Origin: Planococcus rifietoensis
GTDB taxonomy: Bacteria; Bacillota; Bacilli; Bacillales_A; Planococcaceae
Assembly (NCBI RefSeq): GCF_001465795.2
Contig: NZ_CP013659.2
Span: 1,692,501-1,756,500 of the forward strand
Direction: 5' to 3'
DNA: 64,000 nt
This document shows, piece after piece, positions 56,411-63,107 of the stretch. Numbering within the stretch: position 1 is the stretch's first letter; every line of letters begins with the position of its first letter. The position numbers were made by a program, and so were the translations under genes. Below the pieces are notes generated by a model that saw only the letters and a list, made by a program, of their open reading frames with translations, was not told the DNA's origin and made no database searches.

Positions 56411-56542
56411 TCAATTAATCTGCAGCAGTCGATCATACTCGTCGACCAGCCGCCGTTCTTCCATGTCCTCGAAATAGCTTTCGGGTTTCCCTGTCATCAC
56501 AGACAGGCTGGTGATCATGCCTTGTCTATCCTCTTCAGTCAT
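56411..56542 (-). CDS. 43-residue phage protein
   Basis: A short but well-supported gene: ATG 56542 follows AAAGGAG at seven bases, overlaps the stop of the upstream gene (ATGA) and ends 13 bases before the next start. The product (MTEEDRQGMITSLSVMTGKP then SYFEDMEERRLVDEYDRLLQ) is acidic and helical. This kind of short acidic peptide with an 'ER-LV-EY--L' end recurs in the early regions of Gram-positive phages, function unknown. Confidence 0.7.
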   Translation of the reverse strand: MTEEDRQGMITSLSVMTGKPESYFEDMEERRLVDEYDRLLQIN

Positions 56543-56787
56543 TGCTTTGCTCCTTTCAACTTCTTCAGCCTTTCCCCCATTGCTGACAACTTTTTATCCC
56601 GTTTTCGGATTTCGGATTTTAGATAAGCAATCTCGGTATTCTCTGAAGAGTTACCCGGCTGAATAGAAATGTTCATCTTGTTTAGCAGTCGCGTAAGTTT
56701 CTTAACACTAATTGTTTGTTGAGACGCTAGAGCCCGTGACAGTTCTTCTTGTGCAGCTGTGTAGGTCGTGCCTTTTGACCAAGTCAA
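56539..56787 (-). CDS. Small helical phage protein
   Basis: An 82-residue product (MTWSKGTTYTAAQEELSRAL) with a C-terminal coiled-coil-like segment ('EIAYLKSEIRKRDKKLSAMG', 'ERLKKLKG'). It overlaps both neighbours by four bases, so it is translated as part of the early operon. Function unknown. Confidence 0.65.
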   Translation of the reverse strand: MTWSKGTTYTAAQEELSRALASQQTISVKKLTRLLNKMNISIQPGNSSENTEIAYLKSEIRKRDKKLSAMGERLKKLKGAKQ

Positions 56788-57389
56788 TATCCGGACTCCT
56801 GACGTTCCCAGTTGATTTGGTTCTTGCTCTGATACGCTTCAACAATCTGCTCTTCCTTAAAGCCAAGCACGTTCCCAAGCTCCAGGAACGATTCCAGCAG
56901 CAGCGCGTAATAGACGGTCAGTGCAACATCGCCTTTAATCCCTTGCATGCGGTAAGTCTTGCTCAAGAGCGCGAGCTGTTCATTGACGACCAGAAATGCA
57001 TCCGTCACATCAGGCTCCCCGTCAGTAAGCTGCCCTCGGAAGTAGTTTCCGAGCAGATGATACTCTTTGAAATTCAAATCGTTCCCGATCGATAAAACGA
57101 AGTGAAGGATGTCGACGAATTCCTCAAGCAATGGATTTTTAATTTCATAGCTATCGAACACTTCGCTATATTCTTCATGACCAATAATAGATTCTCGAAC
57201 TTCTGTGCGCGGCTCCTGATCGGTACTCCAGAACTTCCACGACCGCTGTTCATTCGCACATTCGCCTAACTCAACGCCTAATGCCAGCATCTTTTTCTTC
57301 AACCGGTCTTCACCCGGTTGTACCGGATGCTTCCCTGTAATCTCCGCATCCAGCGGCCGTTGCTTTTCAAATAGATTGCTGATTCCCAC
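56784..57389 (-). CDS. Dimeric dUTPase (dUTPase_2 family)
   Basis: This all-alpha MazG-like enzyme hydrolyses dUTP to dUMP and keeps uracil out of phage DNA. The roughly 201-residue product has the metal-binding motifs 'GVELGECANEQRSWKFW' and 'LEEFVDILHFVLSIGNDL', as in the dimeric dUTPases of Gram-positive phages. I propose GTG 57389 (VGISNLFEKQRPLDAEI), seven bases after AAGGGGAG and matching the usual 'L-KLFE-Q--LD--I' start; an in-frame ATG at 57410 also exists. It is preceded by the lipoprotein gene. Confidence 0.88.
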   Translation of the reverse strand: MGISNLFEKQRPLDAEITGKHPVQPGEDRLKKKMLALGVELGECANEQRSWKFWSTDQEPRTEVRESIIGHEEYSEVFDSYEIKNPLLEEFVDILHFVLSIGNDLNFKEYHLLGNYFRGQLTDGEPDVTDAFLVVNEQLALLSKTYRMQGIKGDVALTVYYALLLESFLELGNVLGFKEEQIVEAYQSKNQINWERQESGY

Positions 57390-57402
57390 GTGAACACTCC
57401 CC

Positions 57403-57597
57403 TTAATCATCAGATTCTTCGCTGATCATGACTTCCAAATCCAAGTCCGGATTCTCGACTTCCAGTTCGTCAGCGATGCGCTCCTCAGCTTCGCTGACTG
57501 GTATGAGCTGCCCGTTGTATTCGATGTTTGGCTCTTGGCACCCAGCGAGTGCTAGGGCCGATACAGCTGCAATGAGGATGATGGATTTCTTTTTCAT
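57403..57597 (-). CDS. Small phage-encoded lipoprotein
   Basis: The 64-residue precursor has a type II signal peptide: MKKKSIILIAAVSALALAGC, with Cys-20 as the lipidation site in the lipobox LAGC. The mature part is about 45 acidic residues ('EAEERIADELEVENPDLDLE'). It would be fixed on the outer face of the membrane. Prophage lipoproteins of this kind can block DNA injection by related phages (for example Ltp of TP-J34), an analogy only. Its ATG overlaps the stop of a tiny membrane-peptide gene. Confidence 0.85.
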   Translation of the reverse strand: MKKKSIILIAAVSALALAGCQEPNIEYNGQLIPVSEAEERIADELEVENPDLDLEVMISEESDD

Positions 57598-57704
57598 TCA
57601 ACCTCACCTCTCTTTTCTTGCTGGTGTAGCTGCTGAATCTCCATTCCTGCCAACATGCCTGTAATCAACGCGACCATCATGCCACCGATTAAAATTCCCA
57701 TCAT
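57594..57704 (-). CDS. 36-residue single-span membrane peptide
   Basis: ATG 57704 (or the next codon) follows GAGGAGG at seven bases. The product MMGILIGGMMVALITGMLAG then MEIQQLHQQEKRGEVE is one membrane helix with a charged tail. Its TGA overlaps the ATG of the lipoprotein gene, so the two are translationally coupled. Function unknown. Confidence 0.72.
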   Translation of the reverse strand: MMGILIGGMMVALITGMLAGMEIQQLHQQEKRGEVE

Positions 57705-57720
57705 GCTATTTCCTCCTCTT

Positions 57721-57798
57721 TCATCCGAATGATTTTAAAAGCCAGCCCAGCACCATGGCCGCAGCTAGTGCGACCGCCAGGCAAATATATGTGAGCAT
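57721..57798 (-). CDS. 25-residue membrane peptide
   Basis: The minus strand has AAAGGAG seven bases before ATG 57798, opening MLTYICLAVALAAAMVLGWL then LKSFG, a single hydrophobic helix. The stop is 16 bases before the next tiny gene. An ATG two codons upstream is too close to the ribosome binding site. It is the first of three consecutive membrane-targeted microgenes. Confidence 0.62.
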   Translation of the reverse strand: MLTYICLAVALAAAMVLGWLLKSFG

Positions 57799-57838
57799 CT
57801 GCATTCTCCTTTAGGTGACAATTGCGTCGCGCCCATAG

Positions 57839-58294
57839 CTATTTCATAAATACAAGCCAGTGAGTTTTACTGCGCTTATTTCCAATTAACGGTTTAGCGC
57901 TGATTGCTTTCAACACCTGGCCAAGTTTTACCTGTTCTTCATTCCACTTAAAAATAAGTGTGCCGTTCGGTTTGAGAACTCGCATACATTCATCGAATCC
58001 TTTTGCAATGTCTCCTTGCCAATTGTCTGGATCTAGCTTCCCGTATTTCTTGGCCAACCATGAATCATCACCGGCTTTAAGCAGATGCGGTGGGTCGAAT
58101 ACCACCATGTAGAAACTTTCATCCTGAAAGGGCATATCGCGAAAATCAGCGATAATATCCGGTTTTACTTCCAACGTCCGGCCGTCGCATAGAACGTCGC
58201 TTAATTCGCGCTTATCCATGTAAGTTACACCTTCATGCTGTTTATCGAACCAAAACATTCTGCTTCCGCAACAGGCATCTAATATCTTTGACAT
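57839..58294 (-). CDS. Phage SAM-dependent methyltransferase (DPPH motif)
   Basis: The 151-residue protein has 'SKILDACCGSRMFWFDKQHE' (SAM-binding motif I region) and 'MVVFDPPHLLKAGDDSWLAK', where DPPH takes the place of the DPPY/NPPY catalytic motif of amino-methyltransferases, and 'GFDECMRVLKPNGTLIFKWN'. It is probably a small DNA methyltransferase protecting phage DNA; the target base is not clear. ATG 58294 follows AAAGGAG. Confidence 0.8.
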   Translation of the reverse strand: MSKILDACCGSRMFWFDKQHEGVTYMDKRELSDVLCDGRTLEVKPDIIADFRDMPFQDESFYMVVFDPPHLLKAGDDSWLAKKYGKLDPDNWQGDIAKGFDECMRVLKPNGTLIFKWNEEQVKLGQVLKAISAKPLIGNKRSKTHWLVFMK

Positions 58295-58382
58295 GTCTTT
58301 ACTCCTTTCTTTTTCCATAATTTGAAGGTATATCAATATTTTTGACGAATAGTAATTGAGTTGAGGATAGGAGGTGAAACAA

Positions 58383-58661
58383 ATGGAACAAATGAAATCT
58401 TATATAATTTCATACGACTTAGTAGGCCCTGCTAGAGATTATGAGTCTTTGATTGATAAGATAAAATCTTATAGCACTTGGGCAACCCCTCTTGAATCGG
58501 TTTGGTTAATACGAAGCAGAAAAACCGCAGGTGAAATTCGAACTGATTTAAAAGCTACTCTTGATTCAGATGATAAATTGATTGTCATCCAGCATAAAGA
58601 TGATTGGGCTTCTAAGGGCATTTCTAAAACAGTATCAAACTGGATGCATGATAATTTTTAA
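58383..58661 (+). CDS. Solitary Cas2-fold-like (SinR-family-like) protein
   Basis: The 92-residue protein runs against all neighbours. It begins MEQMKSYIISYDLVGPARDY and continues 'LIDKIKSYSTWATPLESVWL', 'IRSRKTAGEIRTDLKATLDS' and 'DDKLIVIQHKDDWASKGIS'. From memory this is the pattern of stand-alone Cas2-like proteins: first beta strand ending in 'YDL', a helix with 'Y-----I--YGTW', a strand, and 'L-S-D-L-V'. Cas2 and VapD share this ferredoxin-like fold. ATG 58383 is eight bases after AGGAGG. A terminator follows. No cas1, repeats or spacers are present, so a nuclease, toxin or structural role is possible but unproven. Confidence 0.72.
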   Translation: MEQMKSYIISYDLVGPARDYESLIDKIKSYSTWATPLESVWLIRSRKTAGEIRTDLKATLDSDDKLIVIQHKDDWASKGISKTVSNWMHDNF

Positions 58662-58663
58662 GA

Positions 58664-58697
58664 GATTGCCGGCAATTAGCCGGCTTTTTTTATTTTT
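58664..58697 (+). terminator. Terminator of the Cas2-like gene
   Basis: GCCGGC-AATTA-GCCGGC is followed by TTTTTTTATTTTTTTC on the plus strand, seven bases after the stop codon. It shows that the gene is an independent plus-strand transcription unit. Confidence 0.9.
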
Positions 58698-58722
58698 TTC
58701 ACTTTCACCATTAACGGCGCCT

Positions 58723-58929
58723 TCACGCCGCCACCTCCATCTCCATATGCTTCTCCAAAATCGAGATAGCCGTTCTCCGGTTCGGATGCAGCTGGCTCAT
58801 AAGCTCCTCGCAACGATCTTCCAAAGTCCGATCATTTTCCCCTATTGCTTGCCAAGCACCCATTGTCAGTACGAGCTGATTTAGCAGGTACTCGCGGCGT
58901 TTGATGTAGTCCATTTGAGTTTTGTCCAT
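58723..58929 (-). CDS. Small phage protein near the helicase loader
   Basis: A 68-residue product (MDKTQMDYIKRREYLLNQLV ... 'TLEDRCEELMSQLHPNRRTA') that is helical and charged, with no known function. ATG 58929 overlaps the TAA of the loader gene (TAATG) and follows GGAGG at ten bases. It is the last gene of the replication module before the inverted Cas2-like cassette. Confidence 0.68.
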   Translation of the reverse strand: MDKTQMDYIKRREYLLNQLVLTMGAWQAIGENDRTLEDRCEELMSQLHPNRRTAISILEKHMEMEVAA

Positions 58930-59807
58930 TATCTTTTGAACCTCCAGTCTTCGCCTTCTGCATCCATGAGATAATTTCCGCACCTTCCAATCAGCCGGCT
59001 TTGCGCTGCATAACCAATTCTGTCAGCAAGCGTGCCGCGATCTTCGTTGCTGTTGAACACGATAGGCATTTGTTTTTTATAACGTTCGTTGATGATGTTG
59101 TAATAAAGCATTTCTTTGGCTTCTGTGGGTTTCGCTTTTCCAATGTCATCCCATACCAGGATGTCTGCATTCATGACGCCATGCATGAGCTTGCTGAATG
59201 TCTCGCCGTCATCGTTCATGCGTTTGGCAGCCATGGCATCATCGGTGAATTCAACGTCTGAAATGATCAGTACGTTAAAACCGAGTTTAATCAGTCGTTT
59301 GCTGAGTGCGATATGCAGATGTGTTTTTCCAACTCCGAAACTATTGTGTTGGGTTTTTAGCGCCGATCGACTTTCGGACTCTGCTGAACGAATCCGCTGT
59401 TCACCGAGAGTAGCAATCAACCCGAAATTCTCCATACCTTTTTCCTGCAATTCTTTTTTGTTCGCTGGAAAGGATGTAAGATAGTCTTCCGTCATGCTCA
59501 GCATAAGCGTCTGCATTTCTGTTTCCTGCTTATAGTTCTCCAGTGTGACTTTTGTAAATTCTTCTGGAATAGCAGCGCTCTTAAAGCGTTTTCTCCAAGC
59601 TTTCCGTTCTTTACATTCGCAATCCTTAAAGACTTCGTAGCTAACACTTGGGCGCTCGTCGTAATGGCTGAAGACAATTAGTGTGTCTTTGCAGATATCA
59701 CACTCATACTCAACCGCCCCAAGCTGCTCGATCTCGTTTGGCGGCTGCAAGGACATCTTCTGCGCTCTTTCCTGAAGTTCGGCCAGGATATCGTCCATTT
59801 TTTTCAT
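58929..59807 (-). CDS. DnaC/DnaI-like helicase loader ATPase
   Basis: The loader delivers the host replicative helicase to phage DNA. The 292-residue protein has an N-terminal zinc-binding region ('CDICKDTLIVF' and 'FKDCECKERKAWRKRFK', about 34-75) and an AAA+ domain: P-loop 'NSFGVGKTHLHIALSKRL', Walker B 'ADILVWDDIGKAK', sensor 'MPIVFNSNED' and 'GRCGNYLMDAE'. The first Gly of the Walker A is replaced by Asn and the loop is preceded by an unusual 'SESRSALKTQHN' stretch. The gene overlaps the initiator gene by 98 bases in another frame; its ATG follows GGGAG. Confidence 0.88.
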   Translation of the reverse strand: MKKMDDILAELQERAQKMSLQPPNEIEQLGAVEYECDICKDTLIVFSHYDERPSVSYEVFKDCECKERKAWRKRFKSAAIPEEFTKVTLENYKQETEMQTLMLSMTEDYLTSFPANKKELQEKGMENFGLIATLGEQRIRSAESESRSALKTQHNSFGVGKTHLHIALSKRLIKLGFNVLIISDVEFTDDAMAAKRMNDDGETFSKLMHGVMNADILVWDDIGKAKPTEAKEMLYYNIINERYKKQMPIVFNSNEDRGTLADRIGYAAQSRLIGRCGNYLMDAEGEDWRFKR

Positions 59808-60621
59808 TACGTTTGTCTCCCTTCAGACTTGCTGAGTGCTGGTCTTGTTTGTTGCGCTCAAATGTTTCGTCAGCAGCCAATACGCCAGCCAGTGTTGTGA
59901 TCCGCTGCGCATCCCAAGTTTTTAGAATCGCGTCTGCGAAATTCATCTTGTTCCGCGCATTCGCTTCGACCGAACGTTTCAATGCCTCATGAACCAACTC
60001 CTCAGATGATTCATCAATCATGATGGAAATTCGTTCGGCAATATGGGGAACTAAGTGGCTGATGTTTTGTTCATAGAAACGGAATGCTTTACCAGCATCC
60101 GCAACAACCGGTTTTAGATCTGGCCCTTGATGATGTTGTTCTTTTTCTTTTTCTTTATCCTTATCTTTCTCTTTATCTCTTATCTCTTGTTTGCATAGAC
60201 TATCTGTACTGTATGGATACTGTATCGATACAGTATCTGCTTTTATTGCATTTGCTATGTCGAGATAATTTGAAGCGAAAGGAATGTGTTTGACTGAGCG
60301 TAATTCCTCTTCCACTCGAGCAACTACTTTCGGACTGTTATTCCAATTATGTCGAGCCCAGTTAAGAAGCATAATTTCTTTTGTATCATCGTTATAATCA
60401 ATCTTTCCGTAATCAACGAACCGCTGTAGTAGTTTTTCTACCGTCTCACGGTTATAGCCGGTTTCTGTTTCGATGATTCGTTTTGGCAGCTCGTAAATAC
60501 CGATTTGCGATGCCTTGCTGTTGGTCATCAAATATATATAGAAATACTTTTCTTCTGGGGTTAGATCCAAAACAAACCCATCTTGCCAATAACCAACTTG
60601 CACTTGCCGATATTTGCTCAT
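59710..60621 (-). CDS. Phage replication initiator, DnaD/phage-rep-org type
   Basis: The 303-residue protein binds the phage origin and recruits the loader. The N-terminal 130 residues form a winged-helix domain ('LDLTPEEKYFYIYLMTNSKA', 'GIYELPKRIIETETGYNRET') as in phage replisome organisers; a linker with a Lys/Glu/Asp low-complexity run (about 160-180) follows, then a DnaD-like C-terminal domain ('RFYEQNISHLVPHIAERISI', 'NFADAILKTWD'). ATG 60621 (MSKYRQVQVGYWQ) follows AGGAGG by four bases. The linker-coding DNA contains palindromic repeats and an AT-rich run, a likely origin. Confidence 0.87.
   Translation of the reverse strand: MSKYRQVQVGYWQDGFVLDLTPEEKYFYIYLMTNSKASQIGIYELPKRIIETETGYNRETVEKLLQRFVDYGKIDYNDDTKEIMLLNWARHNWNNSPKVVARVEEELRSVKHIPFASNYLDIANAIKADTVSIQYPYSTDSLCKQEIRDKEKDKDKEKEKEQHHQGPDLKPVVADAGKAFRFYEQNISHLVPHIAERISIMIDESSEELVHEALKRSVEANARNKMNFADAILKTWDAQRITTLAGVLAADETFERNKQDQHSASLKGDKRNEKNGRYPGRTSGKSAEDVLAAAKRDRAAWGG
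60125..60240. other. Candidate phage replication origin inside the initiator gene
   Basis: A perfect 22-bp palindrome with half-site GATACTGTATC is centred at 60,226 (60,216-60,237), and a further TACTGTATG stands directly to its left (60,207-60,215). Next to it, 60,130-60,190 is a run made almost only of T, C and A (purine-rich AT run on the coding strand), suitable for unwinding. In many phages the origin lies within the initiator gene, so iterons plus an unwinding element fit. Confidence 0.6.
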
Positions 60622-60674
60622 CCTTCTTCCTCCTCTAAAAAAGAAAGGAGAGTCCCTCAACTCTCCCTATTTAC

Positions 60675-61547
60675 TTAAACCAAAGTTTGTTCGTGTGCAC
60701 TTGGCTTTTTAGGCTTCTCTTCTTTCTTCTGTTCCGTCACTTCCGGCTCAGTGGTTTCTGGATCATCCATGACCGTGTAGTCCGTCACATCAATCACATC
60801 GCTCATATCTTGGCTTAGCTCAGTCTTAATTGTTGAATCAGCTTCGACCGTCTTCTGCAGCTCAATAGATTTCGGAGCGTATTTCAGAACTTCTTTTAAG
60901 ACCGTCTTCTTGGCCATGGCGTCGTAGTTGGTTTTCCATGGGCTGGTCCAGCCTTTTTGAACAGCCTGCGAGAATTTCTTAGCGTGATGATCAATGCGTT
61001 CTCTCGTCCAGTACACAAAGTCATAACCGCCATTTTGCAGATGATAGACCGCGTAATAGCCGATTGGTTCGCCAGTAGGAATGGCGGCCGGCTTGTGCAC
61101 CAAGTCTTTGACTAAGCCGTAGCTGAATTCGAACTCATCGTCTTCATAAACCTCATGGGCGTAAATCGCTTTGTATTGACCGCTGCGCACCGCTAAGTCG
61201 ATGAGTCCCTTGTAACCCAACTGGAACTGCACTTGCTTGCCATAAGGAATCAGGTAAGCCTGCCCAAGTCCTGTGTTTGGCTCCACGCCGAGCTGTGCTG
61301 ATTGCATGATGGCTGCTAGGAAAGATGTTTGGTCACATTCCAGAAGCTTTGGCGTGGTGCGAACAGCTGTTAAAGCGATACGAGCGATGCGATCCGCATC
61401 CATATGCTTTGGAAGAGCACGCTGAATCTCGGGGCCCATCCGTTTGAGTAGAGCATTCAGTGTTTGTTCCGGCTTCACTTCTTTGTTCGCCACGCTGTTT
61501 TTGTTCTGATTTGCTAATTGGTTTTTGATTGCTTCATTTGTTGCCAT
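60675..61547 (-). CDS. recT: RecT single-strand annealing protein
   Basis: RecT anneals complementary single strands in phage recombination. The 290-residue product has the family core 'LLKRMGPEIQRALPKHMDAD' and 'RIARIALTAVRTTPKLLECD', 'LGVEPNTGLGQAYLIPYGKQ', 'QLGYKGLIDLAVRSGQYKAI' and 'YDAMAKKTVLKEVLKYAPKS', with a disordered acidic C-terminus. It follows the YqaJ exonuclease gene by 13 bases; the two make a RecE/RecT-like pair. Confidence 0.96.
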   Translation of the reverse strand: MATNEAIKNQLANQNKNSVANKEVKPEQTLNALLKRMGPEIQRALPKHMDADRIARIALTAVRTTPKLLECDQTSFLAAIMQSAQLGVEPNTGLGQAYLIPYGKQVQFQLGYKGLIDLAVRSGQYKAIYAHEVYEDDEFEFSYGLVKDLVHKPAAIPTGEPIGYYAVYHLQNGGYDFVYWTRERIDHHAKKFSQAVQKGWTSPWKTNYDAMAKKTVLKEVLKYAPKSIELQKTVEADSTIKTELSQDMSDVIDVTDYTVMDDPETTEPEVTEQKKEEKPKKPSAHEQTLV

Positions 61548-61560
61548 GAATGATTTCCTC

Positions 61561-62496
61561 CTATTGAACCGTGAACCGACGGGCGGTCGACGTATTCGTG
61601 TATTGTTTGTATAATTTCGGGTGATCGGCTTTCAGACTCTTTGCATCAAGTTTGTTGGTCTGATAGCTTTTCCATTTCACTACCCGATTGAGCGTGAAGC
61701 CTTTTTCGTTCTCGCCCATCATTGCCTTGATTTGATTCTCATATTCCTGTTTTTGGGTTTTGCAGATTTTCAAGTCTTCATTGAGTTGATCAATTGCATC
61801 TAACATTTGCTCGACGTCTTTGCCAAGCTTAATTTGACTGCTCGGTTGCTCTTCGGGATACAAGGCTTTCAGTAAGTTGCTTGAAGCCTCAGAACCATCG
61901 AAGACGGGTGGTACTTCTGCCAGAACATGATTAACCCAGAAATCTTCTTCTATACCAATGAGGTACTGGATCAACTCTTCGTCGCGTTCGATTTTCTTAT
62001 GGATGAACTTATTGCCGCCTACTAATACTGCGATATGCCATGCTTTGTAGCCTGTTACGGCCATGTAGTGCTGGCATTGGAGTAAATACGCAGCTGGGAC
62101 TTCTTCATCCTCCCACTCGCCTCTCAGGAACTCAGAAGCCGTTTTGCATTCAAGCCCTTCTTCTTTCCCAACAATCAGCCTGTCAACGTTCGCCAGCATG
62201 AAAGGATGCTTGGGATGCTGCAGAATGGCGTTGCGCTTTCGGACTCGAATGCCTGTACGAATTGAGAACTCTTGGGCGACAATGTCTTCCATGACATTCC
62301 CCCAGTACGCGGCTTCGCCAGCCGTGCCTTCTTCCGTTGATTGACCGGTCTTATCAAGGTAGACTCCAACAGGAGACTTCCATTTGTTCAATCCAGCAAT
62401 GGCTGAAACGTCACTGCCACCAATGCCTTTCTTACGTTGCTCGAGCCAATCTTCGCGGCTTAGATCCCGCGTATCAGCAAGTAATAATGCTCGCAT
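61561..62496 (-). CDS. yqaJ: YqaJ-family phage exonuclease
   Basis: This lambda-exonuclease-fold enzyme resects double-strand ends for RecT. The 311-residue product has 'DWLEQRKKGIGGSDVSAIAG', 'TAGEAAYWGNVMEDIVAQEF' and the catalytic 'NVDRLIVGKEEGLECKTASE' (Asp and Glu-x-Lys), then 'YLLQCQHYMAVTGYKAWHIA' and a C-terminal coiled coil. ATG 62496 follows GGAGGG. Confidence 0.94.
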   Translation of the reverse strand: MRALLLADTRDLSREDWLEQRKKGIGGSDVSAIAGLNKWKSPVGVYLDKTGQSTEEGTAGEAAYWGNVMEDIVAQEFSIRTGIRVRKRNAILQHPKHPFMLANVDRLIVGKEEGLECKTASEFLRGEWEDEEVPAAYLLQCQHYMAVTGYKAWHIAVLVGGNKFIHKKIERDEELIQYLIGIEEDFWVNHVLAEVPPVFDGSEASSNLLKALYPEEQPSSQIKLGKDVEQMLDAIDQLNEDLKICKTQKQEYENQIKAMMGENEKGFTLNRVVKWKSYQTNKLDAKSLKADHPKLYKQYTNTSTARRFTVQ

Positions 62497-62594
62497 TGAT
62501 ATCCCTCCATTTTCTGTGCTAAAATAGCGATATAAGTTGTTTTTTCAGCCCACGCCAATGGGTCTGTGTAGCCGGTTGCTTTTTAAGCAGCTGG

Positions 62595-62840
62595 CTATTT
62601 TATTGCCTTGAAGAATTCAGCGCCGACGACTTCGATTAAGTAGTCTTCCATGTTGTCTTGAAGCACTACGCGACCTGCCTTGTCTTCAAACCACGTGTCG
62701 CCTGTTTGGATCTCCGAACCGAAGTGATCTTCAATCGGATGATCGTTCTCGACCTCGATAGAGATTTCCGAGCTCTCGAAGCGTGCATCTGTAACTGGAT
62801 AGCCTGTCAGCATGCAGCGTTCTACGTCTGGATGAGTCAT
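62595..62840 (-). CDS. YqaI-like small phage protein
   Basis: The 81-residue acidic protein (MTHPDVERCMLTGYPVTDAR) ends with 'VLQDNMEDYLIEVVGAEFFK', resembling YqaI-type proteins that precede yqaJ in skin/PBSX-like elements ('GDE-------L-ENLE-YL---LGFEFK'). Function unknown. ATG follows GGAGGTGATAGAG. The region just downstream (62,500-62,594) contains an imperfect stem AGCCAGCTGCTT / AAGCAACCGGCT without a clear T-run. Confidence 0.72.
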   Translation of the reverse strand: MTHPDVERCMLTGYPVTDARFESSEISIEVENDHPIEDHFGSEIQTGDTWFEDKAGRVVLQDNMEDYLIEVVGAEFFKAIK

Positions 62841-62873
62841 TCTCTATCACCTCCCTCTGATGGTTGAATCCCA

Positions 62874-62920
62874 TCAATCAGACCAGGAACGGAAACGGGG
62901 AACATTCCTGGGCTGATTGA
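62874..62920. promoter_or_regulatory. Long perfect hairpin in the leader of the 62.6-kb gene
   Basis: Arms TCAATCAG-A-CCAGGAA and TTCCTGG-G-CTGATTGA pair over 15 positions around a 15-base loop (62,890-62,904). On the minus strand it lies in the 5' leader about 30-80 bases before the YqaI-like start and is not followed by Ts, so it is not a terminator. RNA processing, translational control or protein binding are possible. Confidence 0.65.
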
Positions 62921-62946
62921 CGAGAGTCAAAGCTCTCGAGTATAAT
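62917..62946 (+). promoter_or_regulatory. Strong plus-strand promoter with operator dyad in the spacer
   Basis: TTGACG, an 18-base spacer and a consensus TATAAT form a good sigma-A promoter. The spacer contains the perfect dyad CGAGAG-TCAAAG-CTCTCG (62,921-62,938) between -35 and -10, a classical repressor position. No plus-strand gene follows; a terminator stands about 30-60 bases downstream. Confidence 0.68.
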
Positions 62947-62969
62947 TGAAGTAACCTTTTTTAATTTTA

Positions 62970-63008
62970 TTGGCGGCTGATTTCCCAAGATCAGTCGTCA
63001 TTTTTTTG
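62970..63008 (+). terminator. Plus-strand terminator downstream of the orphan promoter
   Basis: GGCTGATTT-CCCAAG-ATCAGTC (central stem CTGAT/ATCAG extended by G-T pairs) is followed by GTCATTTTTTTG on the plus strand. With the promoter at 62,917-62,946 it would define a transcript of about 50-60 bases, complementary to the 3' end of the 38-residue gene. Confidence 0.5.
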
Positions 63009-63107
63009 TGCATTTATCGAACCGAACTGCGTGCCAACTAAGAAGCAAAGGAACCCCACAAGACCAGTAGCGATGAGCGTGTGTAATGCTTCGCCGGTTT
63101 GGATCAT
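62991..63107 (-). CDS. 38-residue membrane peptide
   Basis: ATG 63107 follows AAAGG at nine bases and overlaps the stop of the HTH gene (ATGA). The product MIQTGEALHTLIATGLVGFL then CFLVGTQFGSINAQKNDD has one membrane helix and a polar tail. The overlapping, coupled start and clear helix support a real gene. Function unknown. Confidence 0.65.
   Translation of the reverse strand: MIQTGEALHTLIATGLVGFLCFLVGTQFGSINAQKNDD

Noticed and set aside
58335..58697. Possible CRISPR-Cas locus because of the Cas2-like protein
   Set aside because: No repeat-spacer array and no cas1 or effector gene is visible anywhere in the 64 kb.
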